From assembly GCA_002631855.1 (NCBI GenBank), contig NTLF01000012.1, forward strand, positions 1 to 64,000: a stretch of 64,000 bases of DNA, written 5' to 3'. Origin of the DNA: Zunongwangia sp. ESRF-bin46. Lineage in GTDB: Bacteria; Bacteroidota; Bacteroidia; Flavobacteriales; Flavobacteriaceae. Below are positions 9,602 through 18,600 of the stretch, piece after piece. The position numbers were made by a program, and so were the translations under genes. Position 1 is the stretch's first letter, and every line of letters starts with the position of its first letter. The notes under the pieces were generated by a model. The model was not told the DNA's origin. It saw only the letters and a list, made by a program, of their open reading frames with translations, and did not search any database.

Positions 9602-9628
9602 AGCCCACGACATCGTAGCTGTTGGGCT
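9602..9628 (-). other. Hairpin plus distal T-run between HYC_CC_PP gene and cusA
   Basis: The 110-base gap between the small upstream gene and cusA contains a stem AGCCCA/TGGGCT (9602-9607 with 9623-9628), and on the transcribed minus strand a run of nine T residues about 18 bases further on. This could be a partial terminator that reduces pump expression relative to the small protein, or a spacer hairpin. The six-base stem is short, so the call is weak. Confidence 0.35.
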
Positions 9629-9649
9629 TCATTCAAAAAATCTAATAAA

Positions 9650-10072
9650 TCAAATTAAAAAAGTCTGGTGCAGTACTTGCACATCCCGTTTGACAAAGGG
9701 TCGCGGGTAATCTTCAAAAGGAACTTCTTCAGATTCAGTTCCTACAAATAGGCTTATGTAAGAATACGTATAAGCAGCGATGAACGTTTGCTGCTCAAAA
9801 GAAAGGGTGTCAAAGGAAATTTTAAAATCGTCTTTGCCCTCCTTTATAATTTGTTGATTAGTACAACAAGATTTTTCAGTCATTTTAGGATTCTCACAAG
9901 TTTTGGTAGGTTGCGCTTTTTCCATTCCGCAACCTTCAGCTTTTGAGAATAAACTTAAATCGACTAATGAGTCCCCACAATAGTGCATATCCACGGTAAA
10001 TGACATAGTAGAGAACATCACTACAAAAGCCATCGAAATGGATAAAATTTTATGGAAAATTTGTTTCATCAT
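9650..10072 (-). CDS. HYC_CC_PP-family small exported protein
   Basis: A 140-residue secreted protein with a signal peptide (about 1-28). It has the family-defining MHYCGD motif near residue 30, a Cys-rich middle (GCGMEKAQ, KTCENP, KSCCTNQQ) and a hydrophobic C-terminal tail with YPRPF instead of a clear PP pair. The Cys pattern suggests binding of a soft metal in the periplasm. It is the first gene of the leftward copper operon and a TAnnTTTG promoter motif ends three bases before its start, so the mRNA may be almost leaderless. Start may be either of two adjacent ATGs (10070-10072 or 10067-10069). Confidence 0.82.
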   Translation of the reverse strand: MMKQIFHKILSISMAFVVMFSTMSFTVDMHYCGDSLVDLSLFSKAEGCGMEKAQPTKTCENPKMTEKSCCTNQQIIKEGKDDFKISFDTLSFEQQTFIAAYTYSYISLFVGTESEEVPFEDYPRPFVKRDVQVLHQTFLI

Positions 10073-10074
10073 TG

Positions 10075-10082
10075 CAAAACTA
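10075..10082 (-). promoter_or_regulatory. Bacteroidota -7 promoter motif (TAGTTTTG) for the copper operon
   Basis: On the minus strand the bases read TAGTTTTG, a full match to TAnnTTTG, ending three bases before the HYC_CC_PP start codon. No convincing -33 TTTG was found at the usual distance, so the call rests on the -7 motif and position. Confidence 0.45.
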
Positions 10083-10310
10083 CAAAAATTTAAAAGTTTT
10101 TATTGGGATTAACAGAATTTTAATTCTCGAAAAAAGTATAATCAATCAATAGTTAGTACAAAAGTAAACTCGTAAAATACACACATCAAAAGACTACGGC
10201 ATAAAGCCAACACAACATCCATCGCTTATTTATTCCGTTTCCTTTTGAGCTGAGATTTTAGCTTCCGTTTGGGTACTGCTCAAATATTGTTTAATCTAAA
10301 TTCAAAAGCT

Positions 10311-11147
10311 ATGTATTTAAAAAATTTGCAACAGGATGAAATCTTTGTTCCATCAGAAATGAAATCGTTGAAAAGTCTGACACAGATGGAATCCCGAAGA
10401 GGGCTTGAAAATGTTATTATCTCAAATGGCAAAATCGTCAATGTGGTCTCGAACAGCTATGGTCACATTCCGAATCAACTGTTCTTCAAGAAAGCCGAGG
10501 AAATGTTGACTGATGCACAACTGAACTTTCACAAACGCACCATCAACAAAAATGACAGGTCGTTCATTACCGACTTTATCATCGATGACAAAAGCCAGTT
10601 TACGGTCAAGAACGACAAGGACTTGATAATGCCGATGCTTCGGTTCAAGAACTCGTATGACGGAAGTGAAAAGACCTCTGGACACTTCGGGTTTTATAGA
10701 GAAGTGTGCTCAAACGGTCTGCACGTTTCACAGGCTGAAATTGAGTTTTCAATCAAGCACAGTAAGAACAATACACACTTGATTATGCCGAGGCTGAACA
10801 ATCTATTCGATAAATTTCTGGACAATGAATTCTACACCATTACAAAGAAATTCGATAAGATGAAGGAATTTAAAATCATCGATACACAGGAATTTGTAAA
10901 GGGAATTCTTGACAAAACGAAATTGTTTCGATATGAATGCAGCGACAAGAATAGCGACCCTTCAAAAAAGTCTCGTGAGGTCATCGAAATCTTGAACTAC
11001 GAAGCCTTGTTGCTCAATGAAGAACCAAATCTATGGTTGGGTTACAATGCATTCAATTCAGTACTTCATAATGTTTTGAAGAAAAGCTTCGGCCAACAAG
11101 AACGGTTGGATAAAAAGCTGTTTGATGAAGTTTATGCTGTGGCATAA
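10311..11147 (+). CDS. DUF932 (phage/plasmid-like) protein
   Basis: A protein of 278 residues if started at the ATG at 10311; an in-frame TTG at 10269 would add 14 residues with no family support. The sequence is of the DUF932 type found on plasmids, phages and conjugative elements: a central SGHFGFYREVCSNG segment and the late NLWLGYNAFNSVLHN motif. The molecular function is unknown. It is transcribed away from the copper operon, and its presence is a sign that this section derives from a mobile element. It forms a single-gene unit followed by a 200-base gap. Confidence 0.8.
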   Translation: MYLKNLQQDEIFVPSEMKSLKSLTQMESRRGLENVIISNGKIVNVVSNSYGHIPNQLFFKKAEEMLTDAQLNFHKRTINKNDRSFITDFIIDDKSQFTVKNDKDLIMPMLRFKNSYDGSEKTSGHFGFYREVCSNGLHVSQAEIEFSIKHSKNNTHLIMPRLNNLFDKFLDNEFYTITKKFDKMKEFKIIDTQEFVKGILDKTKLFRYECSDKNSDPSKKSREVIEILNYEALLLNEEPNLWLGYNAFNSVLHNVLKKSFGQQERLDKKLFDEVYAVA

Positions 11148-11347
11148 ATTAAATAAAGGTTTGTCCAGTACCTCAAACTGGATTTTGATTTATCATTCCC
11201 TAAGGTGTCACTAAATTTTACCATTAAAAAATGGGCTATCAAGGGCATTCAAACTTATCCTGTAAGAAAAAAGTGCGTAAAGTGATCGGATGGATTTTTT
11301 CTATTTTAATTTGATGGTTATAAATTTACACGACTATAAAGTATATT

Positions 11348-11974
11348 TTGGAGAAATTATTTAAAACCACCTATTTTAGTCAGTTTGAACCTGCCCTTAT
11401 CAGCGAGATGATTGAGGTTGGGGATTTCAGTCAAATTTCTGAAGGTCAAGACTTAATTAGAGTTGGACAATTCATCCATTTTATACCATTGGTAATTCAA
11501 GGTAGTATTAAAATAATGCGTCCTGATGATGACGGAAATGAGTTATTGCTTTATCATTTAGAAGAAGGAGGAACCTGTGCAATGTCAATGAATTGTTGTT
11601 TGGGAAGCACAAAAAGTGAAATACACGCGATTACAGAGACTGATGTCAAGATTCTTAAAGTACCTGTTGCCAAAATGGAAGAATGGTCCAGTTCTTATAA
11701 AACCTGGAGACATTTTGTTTACAACAGTTACCATAACCGAATGATGGAAATGTTGGACAGTATAGACAATATTGCGTTTAATAATATGGATGAGCGATTG
11801 GAAAAATATCTTCAGGATAAAATGGAAATATTAAATAGCAAACACATATACTCAACTCACAAAGAGATTGCACGAGACCTGCATACCAGTCGTGTGGTAA
11901 TTTCACGCCTGCTGAAGAAAATGGAAAATAGCAATAAGTTAAAATTGCACCGCAGTTTTATTGAAGTCCTGTAA
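11348..11974 (+). CDS. Crp/Fnr-family transcriptional regulator
   Basis: A 208-residue regulator: a cyclic-nucleotide-binding-like beta roll (about 20-120; GGTCAMSMNCC in the core) and a C-terminal winged helix (about 145-205; STHKEIARDLHTSRVVISRLLKK as recognition region). The start is the TTG at 11348, chosen because the encoded MEKLFKTTYFSQFEP aligns with how relatives begin. The CC pair in NCCLG is shared by many flavobacterial relatives next to sulfur genes and may sense redox or reactive sulfur; that is inference. It lies directly ahead of TauE and the persulfide dioxygenase gene and probably controls them. Confidence 0.85.
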   Translation: MEKLFKTTYFSQFEPALISEMIEVGDFSQISEGQDLIRVGQFIHFIPLVIQGSIKIMRPDDDGNELLLYHLEEGGTCAMSMNCCLGSTKSEIHAITETDVKILKVPVAKMEEWSSSYKTWRHFVYNSYHNRMMEMLDSIDNIAFNNMDERLEKYLQDKMEILNSKHIYSTHKEIARDLHTSRVVISRLLKKMENSNKLKLHRSFIEVL

Positions 11975-12034
11975 CAACAGTTATAGACTTTGAACATACC
12001 GACACGTACATTTGTTCCATAATTTTCTGAACAA

Positions 12035-12835
12035 ATGGAAATCGTAGAAATTTTAGGTTACATAGGTGCTCTTTTGATAGGCCTTGTATTAGGGTTGATT
12101 GGTGGTGGTGGCTCAATTCTTACCGTTCCTATCTTGGTGTATGCACTTGCGCTTAACCCAGTAATTGCAACAGCATATTCATTATTTGTGGTGGGAGCAA
12201 CATCTCTTATTGGTGCAATTAAAAATATGATGAAAGGGATGGTGGATTATAGAACAGCCATCATTTTTGCTGTGCCAGCTTTTATAGCTGTTTATCTTAC
12301 TCGGGCATTCTTAATTCCTGCTATTCCTGAAGAACTTTTTAGTATAAACAGTTTTATGGTCACGAAGAACCTGGCCATAATGCTCTTTTTTGCCATTATT
12401 ATGTTGCTCGCATCTGTTTCAATGATTCGAAACAAGCGAAAAGAAATTGACCAGGAAGCTCAAATAACCTATAACTATCCTTTAATAATTATAGAAGGTT
12501 TGGTGGTGGGAACTATTACAGGTATTGTAGGTGCAGGCGGTGGCTTTTTAATTATACCAGCCTTAGTTCTCTTAGCAAAATTGCCAATGAAAAAAGCAGT
12601 TGCGACATCCCTTTTAATAATCGCGATTAAATCTCTGATTGGTTTTTTGGGCGATGTTCAGAATTTAGATATTGACTGGCAATTCCTTCTTATTTTTATA
12701 GCCACTTCGGTAGCAGGTATATTTATTGGGATATGGCTCAATAAATTTATAGACGGAAAGAAACTCAAGAAAGGATTTGGGTGGTTCGTTCTTATAATGG
12801 GTATTTATATTATCTACAAAGAACTTGCTATGTAA
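12035..12835 (+). CDS. TauE/SafE-family sulfite or organosulfonate exporter
   Basis: A 266-residue polytopic membrane protein with about eight helices. The two family repeats each start with a Gly-rich motif: GLIGGGGSIL near residue 22 and GIVGAGGGFLIIPAL near residue 165. It likely exports sulfite, thiosulfate or a related anion. The start at 12035 is 60 bases after the Crp/Fnr gene and 149 bases precede the CstB-like gene. In Staphylococcus aureus a TauE protein is likewise encoded with CstB, which supports a role in disposal of oxidised persulfide products. Confidence 0.88.
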   Translation: MEIVEILGYIGALLIGLVLGLIGGGGSILTVPILVYALALNPVIATAYSLFVVGATSLIGAIKNMMKGMVDYRTAIIFAVPAFIAVYLTRAFLIPAIPEELFSINSFMVTKNLAIMLFFAIIMLLASVSMIRNKRKEIDQEAQITYNYPLIIIEGLVVGTITGIVGAGGGFLIIPALVLLAKLPMKKAVATSLLIIAIKSLIGFLGDVQNLDIDWQFLLIFIATSVAGIFIGIWLNKFIDGKKLKKGFGWFVLIMGIYIIYKELAM

Positions 12836-12983
12836 CTTGATAACGGATATTCAAAATATATTTACAACTCACAAAGAATGTGTTAATCTTTTGTTATACC
12901 TGTGAACTTTTGGTATTTCCTTAACCTTGTTTATCCATAAAAACTCTTATGTTAGATTGCCTAAACTGTTATTTTAGACATAT

Positions 12984-14375
12984 ATGGCTTTAAGATTTGA
13001 ACCTATATTAGCAGAAGGTATTGCCCAAGTTTCATATTTTATCTGTGATGAAAATGCAGGGTGCGCAGCTGTGATCGATCCTCGTCCCGATGCCGATATT
13101 TACCTCCAAAAAGCACGGCAATATCGTGTAACTATCACCCATGTTTTTGAAACCCATATCCATGCAGATTTTATGAGCGGGGCGCGTGAGTTGGTATCCC
13201 GTTGCAAGGGAAGCGCTAAAATTTTTGTGAGCGTAGAAGAGAATGCCACATATGATTTCGAACATGAACCTGTTCGTGAAGGAGATGAATTTAAATTCGG
13301 TCAAGTCAAAATAAGAGCTATGCATACTCCGGGTCATACCCCCGAACATGTATCCTATTTATTATGCGATACGCATAAAGGAGAACCTTGGGGCATCATG
13401 ACCGGGGATTCACTGTTCGTAGATTCTATAGGGCGGCCAGACTTATTAGGTGATGAGAAGACTGATGAATTGACCCACGCTCTTTTCAATACAATGAAGG
13501 AAGTTTTCTGCAAGCTCGGGGATGAAGTGATTGTTTACCCATGTCATGCAGCAGGTTCGGCTTGCGGTCCTGATATAGGTGACCGTATGAATACTACCAT
13601 TGGATACGAGAAAAAACACAACCCATTCATGCAGATCGAGAGTTTCGACGCATTTAAAGAAGCCGTTCAGGATAGTGCTCCTCCAGTACCTACCCATTAT
13701 CCAAAGATGAAAAAATTGAATGCGAAAGGACCAGAAGTTTTTGGCCATATGCCACAAGTTAGGTCTTTAAGCATAAAAGAGTTTGAAAAAGAAACAAAGA
13801 ACACAGATACGGTTATTATAGATACCCGGGATATGTTAGCTTTTGGAGGCGGCCATATTGAAGGGGCCCTCAACATAGGACAGCGCCCCATTCTATCCGT
13901 TTGGGCTGGTTGGTTGATAGATACGAATGCACCTATTTTACTAGTCCTTCCCGACGATAAAGATTTAGAGCGGGTCGTGAAGCTATTATGGCGTACCGGA
14001 CATTCCAATATTAAAGGGTATCTAGCGGGGAACATGCGTACTTGGCAAGAATCAGGTAAACCAATTAAAAAATTGCCTCAACTCAGTGTATACGAACTCA
14101 ATCAATATAAAGAACAATATCAGCCTTTGGATGTACGCAAGGATAAGGAATGGCAGAATGGCAATATCCCTAATGCCAAACATATATTTCTTGGCGAACT
14201 AATGGATAATGTTAGTAAGCTAGATAAAGAACAAAATTTGGCTGTGTATTGTGCGAGCGGCTATAGGGCCAGCATTGCTGCCAGCTTTTTACAAATAAAA
14301 GGATTTAAAAATGTTCATAGCATTCCTGGCAGTTTTAAAGCTTGGAAGGCTGCGAATTTACCAATTGAAAATTAA
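12984..14375 (+). CDS. CstB-like persulfide dioxygenase-rhodanese fusion
   Basis: A 463-residue cytoplasmic protein in three parts. Residues 1-about 240 are a metallo-beta-lactamase-fold persulfide dioxygenase with THIHADF at 57-63 (the HxHxDF form seen in CstB and ETHE1-like enzymes), HTPGHTPEH near 115 and the GDSLFVD aspartate near 145. Residues about 255-360 are a rhodanese domain without a catalytic Cys (loop ILLVLPDDKD), and residues about 365-463 an active-type rhodanese with CASGYRAS, Cys about 423. It should convert low-molecular-weight persulfides to thiosulfate or sulfite. It is encoded with TauE and a Crp/Fnr regulator. Confidence 0.9.
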   Translation: MALRFEPILAEGIAQVSYFICDENAGCAAVIDPRPDADIYLQKARQYRVTITHVFETHIHADFMSGARELVSRCKGSAKIFVSVEENATYDFEHEPVREGDEFKFGQVKIRAMHTPGHTPEHVSYLLCDTHKGEPWGIMTGDSLFVDSIGRPDLLGDEKTDELTHALFNTMKEVFCKLGDEVIVYPCHAAGSACGPDIGDRMNTTIGYEKKHNPFMQIESFDAFKEAVQDSAPPVPTHYPKMKKLNAKGPEVFGHMPQVRSLSIKEFEKETKNTDTVIIDTRDMLAFGGGHIEGALNIGQRPILSVWAGWLIDTNAPILLVLPDDKDLERVVKLLWRTGHSNIKGYLAGNMRTWQESGKPIKKLPQLSVYELNQYKEQYQPLDVRKDKEWQNGNIPNAKHIFLGELMDNVSKLDKEQNLAVYCASGYRASIAASFLQIKGFKNVHSIPGSFKAWKAANLPIEN

Positions 14376-14403
14376 ACAGAAAATCAAAAAATAAATAGAA
14401 ATT

Positions 14404-14859
14404 ATGGAAAAGGAAATTAAAAAAGTGAATGAGAAAATTTCAGTGGCTGCTTTTGACCCTGATGAAAACAGCTTTAAAGCATTTGCCGATAAAGGTTTCA
14501 AGTCGGTTATTAATTTACAGACCGATGAAGAAGAGCAAAATGTTTCCTCAGAGAAAGAAGAAGAACTTGCTAAAGATAACAATCTAAAATATAGGCATTT
14601 TGGAGTATCTAAAGATAACTTATCAGAGGCTATGGTCGATGATTTTCGAGAGGAGCTTGAAAACTTGCCCACGCCGATTGTAGTTCATTGCAAATCTGGA
14701 AAGCGCTCTGGTGCCTTCGTGATGATGCATATCGGTTGTCAAAAAAATATGTCTGGGGAAGAAGTAATAAAACAAGCCGAGGATATGGGGTTCGAATGTG
14801 ATGTGCCTGAACTGGAGCAGTTCCTCAAGAAATATGTAAACGAGCATTCCAATTCCTAA
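14404..14859 (+). CDS. DUF442 / beta-lactamase hydrolase-like phosphatase-fold protein
   Basis: A 151-residue protein of the DUF442 (Blh N-terminal) family, related to dual-specificity phosphatases and rhodaneses. The catalytic loop is VHCKSGKRSG near residue 95, giving a CX4R loop as in DUF442 rather than the CX5R of phosphatases. In other bacteria this domain is fused to or encoded beside persulfide dioxygenases, and here it starts 28 bases after the CstB-like gene. A thiol-transfer role is inferred. Length is that of a single domain with a short acidic insert (DEEEQNVSSEKEEE). Confidence 0.8.
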   Translation: MEKEIKKVNEKISVAAFDPDENSFKAFADKGFKSVINLQTDEEEQNVSSEKEEELAKDNNLKYRHFGVSKDNLSEAMVDDFREELENLPTPIVVHCKSGKRSGAFVMMHIGCQKNMSGEEVIKQAEDMGFECDVPELEQFLKKYVNEHSNS

Positions 14860-14868
14860 ATTTAAATC

Positions 14869-14931
14869 GAACAGATTCTTAGATTAGTGAGTAGCCCATA
14901 AATAGATATTATGAAAACTAAGAATCTGTTC
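14869..14931. repeat. Perfect 14-bp inverted repeat after the DUF442 gene
   Basis: Arms 14869-14882 and 14918-14931 are perfectly complementary with a 35-base spacer. A run of seven T residues begins about 13 bases after the right arm, so the element may act as a loose rightward terminator for the sulfur operon. The right arm also includes the start of a 13-codon open frame (14911), which may be accidental. Confidence 0.6.
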
Positions 14932-14983
14932 TATATCCTAAGGTTTTTTTAAAAATCCGAGCGGGTTTAGTAAATAGAGTGAA

Positions 14984-15202
14984 TTATTGGCAGGAATTTA
15001 TTTTCTGCTTTATTGCAGAATGAAAGTTTAAAACTTTCACTTTCATTAAGTAGGTGACCATTGGCCTAAAGTTTGGGTCAAAGTCGCTTGAATACATATA
15101 CCAATCTTTTGGAATTATTGGAGTATAAAGTGCGGTTATCGTATCGTCTTTGGAAGTCGTACCCTCTTTTACTTCTGCTGACCAATCCGGTGCTTTCATC
15201 AC
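14984..15202 (-). pseudogene. Probable truncated remnant of a DsbD/thioredoxin-like N-terminal domain
   Basis: A 72-residue open frame. Residues about 4-50 (APDWSAEV, TALYTPIIPKDWYMYSSDFDP) resemble the start of the N-terminal domain of flavobacterial DsbD-type thiol:disulfide interchange proteins (WS-EV, I-WYMYSSDFDP). After PMVTYL the similarity is lost, and a +1 reading frame gives ESESFKL, closer to what would be expected, so a frameshift followed by deletion is likely. It has no signal peptide, unlike the intact family. It faces the TlpA gene in the same direction. Assignment is from memory of the family, so modest confidence. Confidence 0.4.
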
Positions 15203-15342
15203 ATGTGACTGTCCAAATTTACTTGTAATGAAAGTACGATTACAAATATTAATTTTAAATTTCTCCTACAATGCTGTTGCTTTTAAGTATTACAAGAAAG
15301 TATTGCTCGGTTAATGCGTTTCCATCACCTTTCCAATCAATA

Positions 15343-15972
15343 CTACTTTAAACTATTTAGAAATTTTGTAAATTCCAGATCACTGTAATCGGCCATACCT
15401 TTATGTCTCAAAACCAGATTTCCCTCGGCATCAATCACATAAGTTGTAGGTAAGGCAGATGATTGAAACATTTCTGGAAGATTACTCGCAGGAGCGTAAA
15501 TAGGTAAGTCATAACCCTTGCGTTTATCAAAATCTTTAGCCTTTTCAAAATCGTCATCGAAGGACAACATTACAAATGCAACTTCATTACCCAATTCTTC
15601 GTGCAACTTATCTATGCTCGGCATTTCCGCAATGCAAGGCGGACACCAAGTTGCCCAAAAATTCAAAAATATGACCTTACCTTTAAATTCTTTCAATGAC
15701 CTTGTTTTGCCTTCAGCGTCAATCAATTTTAGGTTCAAATCTGCTTTGGTAAGATTTGGCATTGATGCCTCATCGTTATTTTCATTGTTTCTTACCTGCG
15801 CAATTTCTTCTACATCAGGATTCATCAAGCCAGTAGCGAGTAATCCGCGTTGCGCAAAACCTACGACTTCGGTATGTAAACCAGTTGCGTAAAGTGTAAT
15901 GGCCAATATCGCAAAAATTCCATATTGTATCCACGTTTTCTTTTTGTTTTTATTTTCTTTCTTAGTATTCAT
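15343..15972 (-). CDS. TlpA-family thiol-disulfide oxidoreductase
   Basis: A 209-residue exported thioredoxin-fold protein. One N-terminal hydrophobic helix (about 15-32) anchors or exports it, and the TlpA/AhpC-TSA fold follows from about residue 75 with the redox motif WATWCPPC near 110-117 and the cis-Pro segment ALPTTYVID near 180. It probably reduces disulfides or delivers electrons in the periplasm. It starts 11 bases after the SoxB-like gene, so it is co-transcribed with SoxB-like, DsrE and DoxX genes as the last gene. Confidence 0.9.
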   Translation of the reverse strand: MNTKKENKNKKKTWIQYGIFAILAITLYATGLHTEVVGFAQRGLLATGLMNPDVEEIAQVRNNENNDEASMPNLTKADLNLKLIDAEGKTRSLKEFKGKVIFLNFWATWCPPCIAEMPSIDKLHEELGNEVAFVMLSFDDDFEKAKDFDKRKGYDLPIYAPASNLPEMFQSSALPTTYVIDAEGNLVLRHKGMADYSDLEFTKFLNSLK

Positions 15973-15983
15973 AACTTTAATTT

Positions 15984-17642
15984 TTATTGAAATTTATAGT
16001 TAGTTTTGGGCACGGTCGAAAAGGAATATGTGCCGAGATATTCACAATAGGCTCTTCCTTCCAACGTGGGCGATATGGGCGAATTTTTTTTAAGATATTC
16101 CTCAACCACCTCATGAATGGTATAATCCATTACTTCCACATCTTTCACATTAGCCATCCTGCAAAGATTATCAATTGGGTCGCCTGGTCGTACACAAGCA
16201 GAAATCGTGTAGAATTTGTCATCTTTCATAGGCTCGCCGTTGGCCGTTATTGCTGAGATACGGTTTCCACGTTCGTTTTGACTATTAAAATTAACTTTCA
16301 TTCCAGAGAACCGAACCAACCAGCCGCCAAAACGTTCGGTTGGGTTTTGGGAAAAGGCATTGTGCATTTCCTTTTCTAACCAATCTTTTATCTGTTTACC
16401 AGTCGCCTTTCCTGTCTTTACTTTTTCGTTTACAGGTAGTAAATTCCAAAGATTTGCACGAGTAATAGATGCAGGCTTCCCGTCTTCGGGAACGATGGGA
16501 TTACCAAATCTAAAACCGTTTGATATTGAAATATCAGCACCCGTTTTCCAACGTGCGGCATCGGTAATCATATTGTCCATTGGGTTTTCAACAGTAAGAT
16601 AGCGATAAATAGGTGTCTTTGTGTACCCAATCACTGTTTCCAAATGCTCTTCGTAGGGCGCTTTTGCCTTATCAACAAGCGCCTGTACTTCCTTATCAGC
16701 TGGAAAAACCCTTGGGTCAACATCAATAAGTTCATAATCATCATCCACCAATATGCCATCCACAAAATGCAAGGTAAGCTTACCAACAAAAGAACCAAAC
16801 GCACCTGGTTCGGTAACCTTTGCGAATTTGCCTTGTATAGGTTTGCGAACGCGCTCGTGTGTGTCATTCCCTAATATGTAATCTACATTTTCTGAAAGGG
16901 TATTGTTGGCGAGTTCGACCTGCTTAAAAACACCAAGATGCGTTACTAAAAAAAGTACATCCAAGTCTTCATTGACCTTTAAATCATCCACTTGCTTTTT
17001 CAAATCATTGGTAAGACCACTAAAGGCAATCCCTTTACTAAAAATTGGATTTTGCCTAACGGGAACATCAGGATCGTTTATGCCCATAAAGCCAATACGA
17101 ACACCTTCTATTTCTTTAACAGAATAAGCGGGAAACAAAAGTTCTTCGCTATTTTCGTGGTACATATTCTGTGCAATGACATCCGTGTCATATCCTTGCA
17201 TCACATCTATCATCACGTCCTTGCCGTACACCACTTCCCAGTTACCCGGGATGATGACGTCATAACCCATATTTTTGATGAGTTCTGGCATTACCTTACC
17301 TTCAGACAGAGCCGTGTAACCACTGCCTTGTATTAGGTCGCCACCATCAACTATAATTGTTCTATTGGGATTTTTTTGTCGTTCCATTTTAAAGAGCGTC
17401 TTTATATTGGCCAAACCGCCACGATTTTTAAAAAGTACGTTCTGGTTTTCCCAAAAAAGTTCGGGATGTGTATCAAGCTGTCCGTGTATATCGGCAGTTT
17501 GTAATACAGTAATGCTCAAGGTGTCTCGTACAGAATCGTTAGTTCCCATTTCATTCGATTTTTCTGTTTTGCACGAGACCAAAACCAATAGCATTCCAAT
17601 TATCGAAGAAGCTGCAATGAAACTTTTCTTAAATATTTTCAT
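15984..17642 (-). CDS. SoxB-like metallophosphatase / 5'-nucleotidase
   Basis: A 552-residue lipoprotein (lipobox VLVSC near residue 24). The N-terminal metallophosphatase domain has TADIHGQLD, VDGGDLIQGSG, GNWEVVYG and GNDTHERVRKP; the C-terminal nucleotidase domain includes SNGFRFGNP. The GNWE-YG and DTHERVRKP forms match the SoxB branch (thiosulfate-cleaving sulfate thiohydrolase of the Sox system) more than nucleotidases. It may hydrolyse a protein- or thiol-bound sulfate in the periplasm. No soxXA, soxYZ or soxCD is visible in the window, so its partner is not known. It lies between DsrE and TlpA genes in a leftward operon. Confidence 0.82.
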   Translation of the reverse strand: MKIFKKSFIAASSIIGMLLVLVSCKTEKSNEMGTNDSVRDTLSITVLQTADIHGQLDTHPELFWENQNVLFKNRGGLANIKTLFKMERQKNPNRTIIVDGGDLIQGSGYTALSEGKVMPELIKNMGYDVIIPGNWEVVYGKDVMIDVMQGYDTDVIAQNMYHENSEELLFPAYSVKEIEGVRIGFMGINDPDVPVRQNPIFSKGIAFSGLTNDLKKQVDDLKVNEDLDVLFLVTHLGVFKQVELANNTLSENVDYILGNDTHERVRKPIQGKFAKVTEPGAFGSFVGKLTLHFVDGILVDDDYELIDVDPRVFPADKEVQALVDKAKAPYEEHLETVIGYTKTPIYRYLTVENPMDNMITDAARWKTGADISISNGFRFGNPIVPEDGKPASITRANLWNLLPVNEKVKTGKATGKQIKDWLEKEMHNAFSQNPTERFGGWLVRFSGMKVNFNSQNERGNRISAITANGEPMKDDKFYTISACVRPGDPIDNLCRMANVKDVEVMDYTIHEVVEEYLKKNSPISPTLEGRAYCEYLGTYSFSTVPKTNYKFQ

Positions 17643-17644
17643 AA

Positions 17645-18070
17645 TTATAGGCTTAAACTTTTATATCCTCTTTTCTGAAGTTGAAAGTTGTATAGAATAC
17701 CGTTTTCGACGGTTTTCATTTCTTCGGGTACTTTCGTTTTATCAACCTTGAATTTATTGAGCGAAAAACCACAGGCTACCAATTGTACACCAGCATTTTC
17801 AGCACGCTCTATAAAGTCATTCATTTTAGAACTATCTGTAATATCGCCAATTTCCTTGCCGCAAATGATAACTTCAAATTGACCAAAATTATCACCATCT
17901 TCTTCTTTTAATGCGTCCGCTGTTAAAATTATTGGCTCTAATTGTGGCACCTTTTTAGTGAGTACCACATAATTATTTATTTTTGTATCTACATTGTTTT
18001 GCGCTAAAGAACTACAACTCGTAAAAAGAGTCATTACTATTACTACTGTACTATAAAAAATTGTTTTCAT
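17645..18070 (-). CDS. DsrE-family protein, exported
   Basis: A 141-residue protein with an N-terminal signal peptide that may be a lipobox (TSCSS near residue 19) and a DsrE-like Rossmann fold (FEVIICGKEIGD, NAGVQLVACGFSLNKF). The two Cys residues in the IICGK and VACGF segments fit a sulfur-carrier role. Being exported is a variation on the usual cytoplasmic DsrE. It is 2 bases upstream of the SoxB-like gene, so translation is probably coupled. Confidence 0.82.
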   Translation of the reverse strand: MKTIFYSTVVIVMTLFTSCSSLAQNNVDTKINNYVVLTKKVPQLEPIILTADALKEEDGDNFGQFEVIICGKEIGDITDSSKMNDFIERAENAGVQLVACGFSLNKFKVDKTKVPEEMKTVENGILYNFQLQKRGYKSLSL

Positions 18071-18076
18071 TTTAAT

Positions 18077-18475
18077 TTATTTTAAAAGGTTATTGGTGTC
18101 ATTCAATATAAAAAAGAGAAGTCCACCGAGAATTGCTATATTTTTGAAGAGAGGTCCAAGGGTTGTAATTTGCCCTACTTGAACCGTTAATGTGATGGGT
18201 ATTAAAACCGCCATCAAAACTATGGCCGCCCATTTGGTTTTATATCCTATCAAGAATATAAAACCTGCTATCAACATTACGATACCCGAAATAATGATTA
18301 GCCATTGAGGTTCGCCAAAGAAATAGGCAATACCCTTAAAACTGGCTTGTTCAATACGTTGGGTAGTTTTCTCTATGTTAAGCAAGTGATTAAAACCTGC
18401 AACGAGAAATATGCCGCTCACCAATATGCGTAATAGTTGTATGGAACGACGGCTTATTAAAATTTTTGTCGTCAT
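18077..18475 (-). CDS. DoxX-family membrane protein
   Basis: A 132-residue membrane protein with four predicted helices and the DoxX pattern (LLRILVSGIFLVAGFNHLL at the N-terminus, LIGYKTKWAAIVLM in the third helix). DoxX relatives are found in thiosulfate:quinone oxidoreductases and in redox complexes with DsbD-like proteins. In this operon it lies 6 bases ahead of the DsrE gene and could carry electrons to the quinone pool; this is inference. Confidence 0.82.
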   Translation of the reverse strand: MTTKILISRRSIQLLRILVSGIFLVAGFNHLLNIEKTTQRIEQASFKGIAYFFGEPQWLIIISGIVMLIAGFIFLIGYKTKWAAIVLMAVLIPITLTVQVGQITTLGPLFKNIAILGGLLFFILNDTNNLLK

Positions 18476-18600
18476 TATAAATGATGTAAAAAATGATTGA
18501 ATTTGCGTGGTGTTTATCCATAATGGTTTAACAGACCATAATTATGATGTGTGAAAGAGCAGTACGGAAGCACCAACTTTAAAATTTTATAAAAAAGTGA

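Noticed and set aside
9602-9628. Riboswitch ahead of cusA
   Set aside because: Only a 6-bp stem and a distal T-run; no conserved riboswitch core is recognisable.
10269-10310. TTG start extending the DUF932 protein by 14 residues
   Set aside because: The ATG at 10311 is a better start and the extra residues have no family support.
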